Position numbers and translations under genes: made by a program. This document shows positions 58,477 to 64,000 of a stretch of 64,000 bases of DNA, one piece after another. The stretch's first letter is position 1. Every line of letters starts with the position of its first letter. The stretch spans positions 62,001-126,000 of the forward strand of contig NZ_VTAW01000002.1 of the NCBI RefSeq assembly GCF_008245225.1. The letters are read 5' to 3'. Under the pieces are notes generated by a model. That model made no database searches. It saw only the letters and a program-made list of their open reading frames with translations, and was not told where the DNA came from. Source of the stretch: Natrialba swarupiae. GTDB taxonomy: Archaea > Halobacteriota > Halobacteria > Halobacteriales > Natrialbaceae.

Positions 58477-59510
58477 ACCTCGTCACCTCCGACGATCTCC
58501 GCGTCGCCGCGTTCACGCGGCGTCGGAATTCTGGCCGCCGCGCGGCCGTTGAAGACGAACCTGACCGCGCGCTCGAGTGATCCGTCGAAGAGGTCCTCGC
58601 GGGCTGGTGGGATCAGCGTGTGGACGATCAGTCGCTGATCGTTCGCCCGGACGACGAGCGTCCCCGGCGTAAGCGTGATACTGTTCGCGAGCGCGAGAAG
58701 CGGGAGCCCGCTTCTGACGCGGGCGTCGACGCGGGTCACCACCGGTTCGATCGGCATCGACGGCCGGAGGATGACATAAGAGATGGCGATGTTCGCCCTG
58801 ACGATCTCCCAGATGAGGTAAGGGACGTAGATCGCGAATCGAAGCGTCCGAAGCGGCGATTCGACCCGGTGGAGCGGAAAGGAAAACGTCACGTTCGCGA
58901 GCGAGAACGAGACGATCCCCGCCACCGCGACGCCGGTGACGAGATCGAACCAGTAGGTCGGATCGCCCAATACGAGATAGAAGCCAAAGGAGATCCAGAA
59001 CAGCGCGAAGTACCGGTCGAACCGTTCGGTCCCCGTCCCGACCAGCCGCTCGTGGCGAGCCGGACGCTCGACCGGTGCCTCGTCGTAGGGGAGACCAACG
59101 GCGTCGAGTTCGCGCTCGAGTGGCTGGAGGATCGACGACGTCACGCCCGGTTTGTACTCCGGATCGAGAACGATCCGTTCGACGTCGTGTTCGTCGGCGT
59201 ACGACCCGAAGACGTCGGCGTAGTCCCGCGGGCCGAACAGATACTCGTCGGTTCCGAGGACCTCGGTTTCGAGCGTTACGTCCGCGTTTCCGGCATCCTC
59301 CGCGGCCCAGCGTGTAGCCTTCGAGAGCAGCTGTTTCGCCTCCGAGATCTGTTGTTCGCCCTCGGGGACCTCCGCGTCGTACGGTAACGCAACGACGAGG
59401 TGGACCTCGAGTTCGTCTGCGTCCTCGAGTCCGGACTGGACGGCGTAGCCGACCGTCTGCCGAACGGTTGGTGTCTCCGACAGCGGTACGAGGAGTCGGT
59501 TATCCACCAC
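58473..59510 (-). CDS. mnhE: Universal-stress domain-MnhE fusion, Mrp antiporter subunit E
   Basis: 345 residues, about twice the normal MnhE length. Residues 1-150 read as a UspA-like domain (L-L-V-P-L-S-E-T-P-T-V-R-Q-T-V, E-R-I-V-L-D-P-E-Y-K-P-G near the end). Residues about 165-345 are MnhE: two helices, L-R-F-A-I-Y-V-P-Y-L-I-W-E-I-V-R-A-N, S-G-L-P-L-L-A-L-A-N-S-I-T-L-T-P-G-T-L. First gene of the nine-gene operon. The Usp part may regulate the antiporter, perhaps by nucleotide binding; this is inference. Confidence 0.9.
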   Translation of the reverse strand: MVDNRLLVPLSETPTVRQTVGYAVQSGLEDADELEVHLVVALPYDAEVPEGEQQISEAKQLLSKATRWAAEDAGNADVTLETEVLGTDEYLFGPRDYADVFGSYADEHDVERIVLDPEYKPGVTSSILQPLERELDAVGLPYDEAPVERPARHERLVGTGTERFDRYFALFWISFGFYLVLGDPTYWFDLVTGVAVAGIVSFSLANVTFSFPLHRVESPLRTLRFAIYVPYLIWEIVRANIAISYVILRPSMPIEPVVTRVDARVRSGLPLLALANSITLTPGTLVVRANDQRLIVHTLIPPAREDLFDGSLERAVRFVFNGRAAARIPTPRERGDAEIVGGDEV

Positions 59511-59859
59511 GGTACGTCCCTCCGGGTGGTCGTCGTCGATTACTCATGGCTCTGATTGTTAGTCGACTCAAGCGGTAGCCGTAGGAAAACGGTTTCGTTA
59601 TCCGACAGCGTTCGCCTTTCGGAGATCTACTCCGAACCAACCCTCGTATCATTCACTTCTATCGGAGATTTCGTTGACGAACGTCAAGAAATAGGGTGTC
59701 GATACGGCGTCCGACGGGGTATAGACCCACGACCCATCGGGCGTGGACCACGATACGAGGCCGCGAGACACGATCGAATCGTGTGACAGAGCGTCACAGG
59801 ACGGGCGGAACTGCAGTGAACCCCAAATCCCTTAGCCGTGCCACACATACCCCCGGTCA
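59511..59859. other. Divergent promoter region between the antiporter operon and the rhomboid gene
   Basis: 349 nt without a gene. On the minus strand TAACAA (59556-59561) lies 51 nt before mnhE; on the plus strand CTTAGC lies about 29 nt before the rhomboid start. The middle (59590-59700) is moderately A/T-rich and may hold regulatory sites. Confidence 0.45.
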
Positions 59860-60789
59860 ATGGCCAAGTGCGACGTGTGTGGGAAAGACGAAAGCATGCC
59901 CTACAACTGTCGGCACTGCGGCGGAACCTACTGTGCCGACCACAGGCTGCCGGAGAATCACTCTTGTAGCGGCCTCCAGGACTGGAACGATCCGAACGGC
60001 GTCTTCGACAGCGGATTCGACGATAGCGTGCAAAACGGGGGGTCCTCGGGCCGGTCGGGAATCAGCGGGAAACTCCCGATCGACACCGGTCCCGGCGGGC
60101 CGTTAAGTTACTTCCGCGGGAACATGACCTACACGTTCCTCGCACTGATGTGGCTCACGTTCGTCGCCCAGCAGTTGGTTGGGGTGATCTTCGGAGCCGG
60201 CGTCCACCGGATGGTGTTCGTGTTGACGCCACAGAATCCGGAGTTCGTCTGGACCTGGGTCACCTCCGTCTTCGCCCACGGCAGCCTGATGCACATCGTC
60301 TTCAACAGCATCGTGATATTCTTCTTCGGCCCGCTCGTGGAGCGCTACGTCGGTTCGAAGAAGTTCGCGATCCTGTTCGTCGTCAGCGGCGCACTCGCCG
60401 GCCTCAGTCAGGTTGCTATCACTGGATTCCAGGGTGGGATCGCCGGCGTCCTCGGTGCAAGCGGTGCCGCACTCGCGATTATGGGCGTTATCACGGTGTT
60501 GAATCCGAGTCTCAAGGTCTACCTCTACTTCATCCTCCCCGTCCCGATCTGGCTGTTGACTGCCGGTACGGCGGTCATCAGCGTCATCTTCATCGGAACG
60601 GGTGGCGGCGGTAACGTCGCCCACATGGCCCACCTCGTCGGTCTCGTCGTCGGCCTCGGCTACGGCGAGTACGTCAAACGAACGCAGAACGTTCGCGCGC
60701 CGAGCCAGTTCCAACTCGGCGGCGGCGGTCCCGGTGGACCCGGCGGTCCTGGCGGTCCCGGCGGTCCCGGCGGACGCCGACGGTTCTGA
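59860..60789 (+). CDS. AN1 zinc finger-rhomboid intramembrane protease
   Basis: 309 residues. Residues 1-40 form an AN1-type zinc finger (C4, C7, C17, C20, C25, H28, H34, C36). The rhomboid core has six helices: H-I-V-F-N-S (H145, N149), the catalytic Ser in L-G-A-S-G-A (S201) and the His in H-M-A-H-L-V-G-L-V-V-G (H258). A Gly/Pro repeat tail (P-G-G units) precedes a basic R-R-R-F end. It should cleave membrane-anchored substrates; the cytosolic zinc finger could recruit them. Confidence 0.92.
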   Translation: MAKCDVCGKDESMPYNCRHCGGTYCADHRLPENHSCSGLQDWNDPNGVFDSGFDDSVQNGGSSGRSGISGKLPIDTGPGGPLSYFRGNMTYTFLALMWLTFVAQQLVGVIFGAGVHRMVFVLTPQNPEFVWTWVTSVFAHGSLMHIVFNSIVIFFFGPLVERYVGSKKFAILFVVSGALAGLSQVAITGFQGGIAGVLGASGAALAIMGVITVLNPSLKVYLYFILPVPIWLLTAGTAVISVIFIGTGGGGNVAHMAHLVGLVVGLGYGEYVKRTQNVRAPSQFQLGGGGPGGPGGPGGPGGPGGRRRF

Positions 60790-60883
60790 TACGGTCTGCT
60801 GTGGGTCGGAACCGACGATCGGACTCGAGGCCACTTATCAACCCGGACACTGATTTTCGTCCCCTCCCTACGACCGCTAACCG

Positions 60884-61681
60884 ATGGTCACGTCTCACGA
60901 TCCACGCCCCGATCTCGCCCCACAGGCCGACCTCTCCCGCGAGGAGATGGAATCGCTCCAGCGGGAGATCGCCGAGGCCGCGATATTCGAAGACTCACTC
61001 GAGGTCGATCTGGAGGCACTCTCGAGCCCGCTCGAGGCGGCCGCGGCGGGTGCGGAGACGCCGATCGTCGCCGGCGTCGACCAGTCGTTTCTCCTCGATT
61101 CCGAGCCCGAACGCGCCCTGAGCGCGGTCGTCGCCATGCGCGGCGGCGAGGTGATCGAGCGCGTCCACGCCGTAACGTCCCTCGAGATCCCCTACGTACC
61201 GGGTCTGCTCGCGTTCCGGGAGGGCGGGCCGATCCTCGCAGCGCTCGAGGAACTCTCCGTCGACCCCGACTGCTACCTGTTCGACGGGAGCGGGCGCATC
61301 CACTTCCGTCAGGCTGGGATCGCGACCCACGTCGGCGTCGTCCTCGACGCACCGAGCGTCGGCGTCGCGAAGAGCTTGCTGTGTGGAACGCCTCGCGGGG
61401 ACCTCGAGAACCGCCAGCCCGGCGTACGCGTCCCGATCGAAGCGAACGAGCGAGTCGACGCTCTCGAGGGGACGGTGCTCGGCTACGCGGTCCAGACGAG
61501 ACAGTACGACTCGCCGAATCGGTCGATCAACCCGCTGTACGTCAGCCCTGGCCACCGGGTCAGCGCCGAGACGGCCGCAGACGTCGCTTTCGACCTCGCG
61601 ACGTCGTACAAACTCCCGGAGCCGATTCGGCTGGCCGACGCCTACGCTGACGAGGCCAAACGCGAACGTGGACGGACGTGA
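60884..61681 (+). CDS. nfi: Endonuclease V
   Basis: 265 residues. Metal-site and wedge motifs in order: A-G-V-D-Q-S-F (D66), I-P-Y-V-P-G-L-L-A-F-R-E-G-G-P (Y104, E113), F-D-G-S-G-R-I-H (D134) and P-S-V-G-V-A-K-S (K163). It cuts one base 3' of deoxyinosine and related lesions to start repair of deaminated adenine. An N-terminal 40-residue helical stretch precedes the core. Single gene, 94 nt after the rhomboid gene. Confidence 0.92.
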   Translation: MVTSHDPRPDLAPQADLSREEMESLQREIAEAAIFEDSLEVDLEALSSPLEAAAAGAETPIVAGVDQSFLLDSEPERALSAVVAMRGGEVIERVHAVTSLEIPYVPGLLAFREGGPILAALEELSVDPDCYLFDGSGRIHFRQAGIATHVGVVLDAPSVGVAKSLLCGTPRGDLENRQPGVRVPIEANERVDALEGTVLGYAVQTRQYDSPNRSINPLYVSPGHRVSAETAADVAFDLATSYKLPEPIRLADAYADEAKRERGRT

Positions 61682-61795
61682 GATCGACGATCACAACCCG
61701 AATGGATAACACGGGCGCGAGCAACGGCTCGTACGGTCTACTGTCGAGATGGGGTTCTTTCGTCGGTTCCACGGAACTGACGGAGAGCCAACCTC

Positions 61796-62725
61796 TCACC
61801 CATCGTCGAGTTGCTCGACGAGCTCTTGCGTTCGGAGTGCGTCGAGTTCCGTCCAGTAGAGTGCGCCCTCGTACTCGACGAGCCACTCCCCGGTGTACTC
61901 GTCCTCGTAGATCGGCTCCTCCTCGAGCAATCGCTCGCCAACGGAGACGAACGCTTCGTCGTCTCGGTCGACGACCGCACGGCCATCCTCGATGGCTTCC
62001 TCGACGAGTTCCCGTTCGTCGTCGGTCAGCGAGTCGAGTACGACGGTTCGTCGACGAAGCTGTGTGCCGTACTCGGCCACCGACGACGCTTGCTCCTCGA
62101 GTTCGTACCGATACGTGTGGACAGCGGTCTCCGTCTCGCGGCTCTCGACCTCGACCGATTCTCCGTCGACCTCGATCACCTGGTAGTCGGAATCGGGGAC
62201 GAGCGCCGACGCCTCGAGGTCGACGTCTCGATCGTACTCGAAGACGGCACCCGTCTCCGGGTCGTCACCGCCCTGGTGGGCATCGACGCGCTCTGGCAAC
62301 GCCTCAAGCGCCGACCGATCCACGGCGGGGAGATCCTCGAACGCGATTTCTGGATCGCCGACGTCTTCGGAACCGACCGTCGCGGTGACGACGTATCCCG
62401 TCTCCGTCCGCTCGTCGACGACCGCCAAGGAGGCCTCGAAGACGGCCCCGCGAAACTCGAGCGGACGATCAGGACGAAACGGTGGCCGTTCGCCGTCGAC
62501 CGTCGCCTCCCCGTCGGTGTGGGCAGCTTCGAGCAACGCAGTCGTCTCCGAATCGCGATCCGACTCGATCGAGAGCGTGGCCTCGGCTCCGATCTCCTCG
62601 TCGGTTTCGACGGGCGTCATCGTCAACGCACCACCGGGTTCGACACATCCCGCGAGAACGGCACCGAGGCCGATCGCACTCGAGGCGAGAAACGCCCGTC
62701 TGGAAGATAGTTGTGTGGAGGGCAT
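61796..62725 (-). CDS. Tat-exported lipoprotein, unknown function
   Basis: 309 residues from ATG 62725 (M-P-S-T-Q-L-S-S-R-R). Tat signal S-S-R-R-A-F-L-A (R9-R10) and lipobox V-L-A-G-C (C27). The mature part is acidic, with repeated beta/alpha stretches; no catalytic motif is recognised. It should be anchored on the outer face of the membrane. The longer frame to 62833 runs through the promoter region of the next gene and is rejected. Confidence 0.75.
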   Translation of the reverse strand: MPSTQLSSRRAFLASSAIGLGAVLAGCVEPGGALTMTPVETDEEIGAEATLSIESDRDSETTALLEAAHTDGEATVDGERPPFRPDRPLEFRGAVFEASLAVVDERTETGYVVTATVGSEDVGDPEIAFEDLPAVDRSALEALPERVDAHQGGDDPETGAVFEYDRDVDLEASALVPDSDYQVIEVDGESVEVESRETETAVHTYRYELEEQASSVAEYGTQLRRRTVVLDSLTDDERELVEEAIEDGRAVVDRDDEAFVSVGERLLEEEPIYEDEYTGEWLVEYEGALYWTELDALRTQELVEQLDDG

Positions 62726-62825
62726 CGTTCGTTTGTCAGACCTGTCGGTCAAATGAATTACGGTAGTGACCCGAGGATAGTGGTCTTCGACATCCGACGT
62801 CGCGTATCTCGCCGCCGTTCGCGCT

Positions 62826-62833
62826 TTTAACAC
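62826..62833 (+). promoter_or_regulatory. TTTAACAC promoter element of the alcohol dehydrogenase gene
   Basis: TTTAACAC lies 23-30 nt before the ATG at 62856, fitting a leaderless transcript. Confidence 0.55.
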
Positions 62834-62855
62834 CGCTCAACTCGTAGGCACGCCT

Positions 62856-64000
62856 ATGACTGCAACGCGGACGGACGATCGAGGGCGCGACCGGGCGTTT
62901 CGGTTCGAGTACGATCCCGCGACGATCAGGTTCGGCTCCGGCTGCGTCGACGACCTCGAGGACGAACTCGAGCGCCAGAGTCTCGAACGCGCGCTGGTCG
63001 TCTGTGGCTCGACGGTCGGTACCACGCCGGACGTCATCGATCCCGTCAGGAGCGGGCTCGGCGATCGGCTGGCTGGCGTCTTCGACGAGACGACCCCCGA
63101 AAAGCGCCTCGAGACGGCGGTCGACGGCCTCGAGCGAGCCGAGCGTGAGGACGTCGACGTCCTCGTGAGTCTCGGCGGCGGAAGTAGTCTCGACGTCGCG
63201 AAGGTGGTGAGCACGCTCGCGGCGCTCGATCGGCCGCGGGAGGCGGTAGCCGGAGCGTTCGCCGAGACGGGGACGATTCCGGTTCCCGACGAGGGACTGC
63301 TCCCGATCGTGGCCGTCCCGACGACGCTTGCGGGTGCAGACCTCTCACAAGTCGCTGGCGTGACGGCCGCGCCCGACTCCGGCCTCGTCGACGAGGAGGT
63401 CAGCGGCGGCATCTCCGGCCCGGCACTGATGCCCGCCGCGGCCGTCTGCGATCCGGAACTCGTCGCGACGACGCCCGAACCGATCCTCGCGGGCTCGGCG
63501 ATGAACGGCTTCGACAAGGGTCTCGAGACGTTGTACGCGAGCAACGCCACGCCCGTAACCGACGCGACCGCATCCCGCGGTTTGCGCTCGCTGGTCGACG
63601 GCCTCCGCGCGTTCGGCGAGGGTGAGCGCGATTTGTCGACGTTCGAGACGATCGTCGAAGGGACCGTCCTCGTCCAGTACGGCATCTCGAGACCCGGCGA
63701 GACGACGATCTCGATCGTCCACGCGTTCGGCCACGGCCTGACGCGGACGTACGACGTCCAGCAGGGAGCTGCCCACGCCGTCGTCGTTCCCCACGTCCTC
63801 GAGTACCTCCTCGAGGCGGAGGGCGTCGACGTTCGGCCGACCGTCCTGGCGGACGCGCTCGGCGTCGACGACCCGGCTGATCCGGACGACGCGATCCTCG
63901 AGGCCGTCGAGGACGTTCGCGACGCGCTGGCGCTCCCCGACCGACTCCGCGATGTCGACGGCCCCAACCCCGACGAGTTCCCCGCTGTCGCCGAGAGTAT
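62856..64000 (+). CDS. Iron-containing alcohol dehydrogenase family, 3' end outside window
   Basis: 381 codons are visible from ATG 62856 and the frame is still open at the right edge. Group III (iron-type) dehydrogenase features: L-G-G-G-S-S-L-D-V-A-K (107-117) for NAD(P), V-A-V-P-T-T-L-A-G-A-D, and the metal-ligand region I-V-H-A-F-G-H-G-L followed by A-A-H-A-V-V-V-P-H. It resembles the maleylacetate reductase/DhaT branch; the substrate is unknown. No minus-strand frame here is plausible, despite a long open one. Confidence 0.85.
   Translation, partial: MTATRTDDRGRDRAFRFEYDPATIRFGSGCVDDLEDELERQSLERALVVCGSTVGTTPDVIDPVRSGLGDRLAGVFDETTPEKRLETAVDGLERAEREDVDVLVSLGGGSSLDVAKVVSTLAALDRPREAVAGAFAETGTIPVPDEGLLPIVAVPTTLAGADLSQVAGVTAAPDSGLVDEEVSGGISGPALMPAAAVCDPELVATTPEPILAGSAMNGFDKGLETLYASNATPVTDATASRGLRSLVDGLRAFGEGERDLSTFETIVEGTVLVQYGISRPGETTISIVHAFGHGLTRTYDVQQGAAHAVVVPHVLEYLLEAEGVDVRPTVLADALGVDDPADPDDAILEAVEDVRDALALPDRLRDVDGPNPDEFPAVAES

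Noticed and set aside
60728-60780. Short G/C-rich tandem repeat as a CRISPR or DNA satellite
   Set aside because: It codes the P-G-G repeat tail of the rhomboid protein in frame; units are too short and have no spacers.
62837-63967. 376-codon open frame on the minus strand
   Set aside because: It is Ser/Arg/Thr-rich, unlike haloarchaeal proteins, and lies opposite the iron-type alcohol dehydrogenase, whose motifs are clear on the plus strand.

Overview
The window is one stretch of chromosome from a haloarchaeon, probably of the Natrialbales (Natrinema/Haloterrigena/Natronococcus-like); the genus cannot be fixed from sequence alone. Evidence: high G+C, very acidic proteins, Tat (twin-Arg) export signals and lipoboxes, many leaderless genes with a TATA-like element 25-35 nt before the start codon, chains of ATGA/GTGA/TGATG overlaps, and archaeal-only families (RNase P component 4, ADTH synthase, AbrB-PhoU, AN1-rhomboid). 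No rRNA, tRNA, CRISPR or intact insertion sequence was recognised. The genes at both edges are cut by the window.

Layout. 1-17.4 kb: metabolic and housekeeping genes (NAD-kinase-like protein, AbrB-PhoU regulator, two aldehyde dehydrogenases, CitE-like lyase, glutamate dehydrogenase, acyl-CoA dehydrogenase, RIO-like kinase, nitrilase-family amidohydrolase, MaoC hydratase coupled to two PH-domain membrane proteins). 17.7-21.7 kb: a trpC-trpB-trpA-ADTH synthase operon on the minus strand, headed by a palindrome holding two TGTACA boxes. 21.8-30 kb: an MGMT-like protein without its cysteine, an orphan peptide-binding lipoprotein coupled to a PAP2 enzyme, the rnp4-yhbY-mscS operon, a BKACE enzyme and a 7TM histidine kinase.

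30-49.4 kb: a surface-glycan locus. It has four alkaline-phosphatase-superfamily enzymes (none with a sulfatase cysteine), a Wzx-type flippase, a sugar nucleotidyltransferase, an NAD-dependent epimerase, a GT4 glycosyltransferase, a Tat-exported beta-helix protein with two nearly identical C-terminal domains, a beta-propeller protein, a 604-residue polytopic protein, a DUF1616 protein and a FemAB-like acyltransferase. An AT-rich island at 41.4-41.7 kb lies in its middle. A tyrosine-recombinase-like gene that has lost most catalytic residues, preceded by a triple repeat and a perfect palindrome, closes the locus.

50.9-59.5 kb: a nine-gene Mrp-type Na+/H+ antiporter operon on the minus strand (E-F-G-DUF4040-B-C-D-D-D), with a universal-stress domain fused to subunit E and an Asp/His-rich insertion in one D subunit. 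59.9-64 kb: AN1-rhomboid protease, endonuclease V, a Tat lipoprotein and an iron-type alcohol dehydrogenase running off the right edge.

The most promising candidates for something undescribed are the TGTACA operator of the trp operon, the glycan locus built around Thr/Ser-nucleophile AlkP enzymes, the Cys-to-Asp MGMT paralogue, and the degenerate recombinase with its repeat array.
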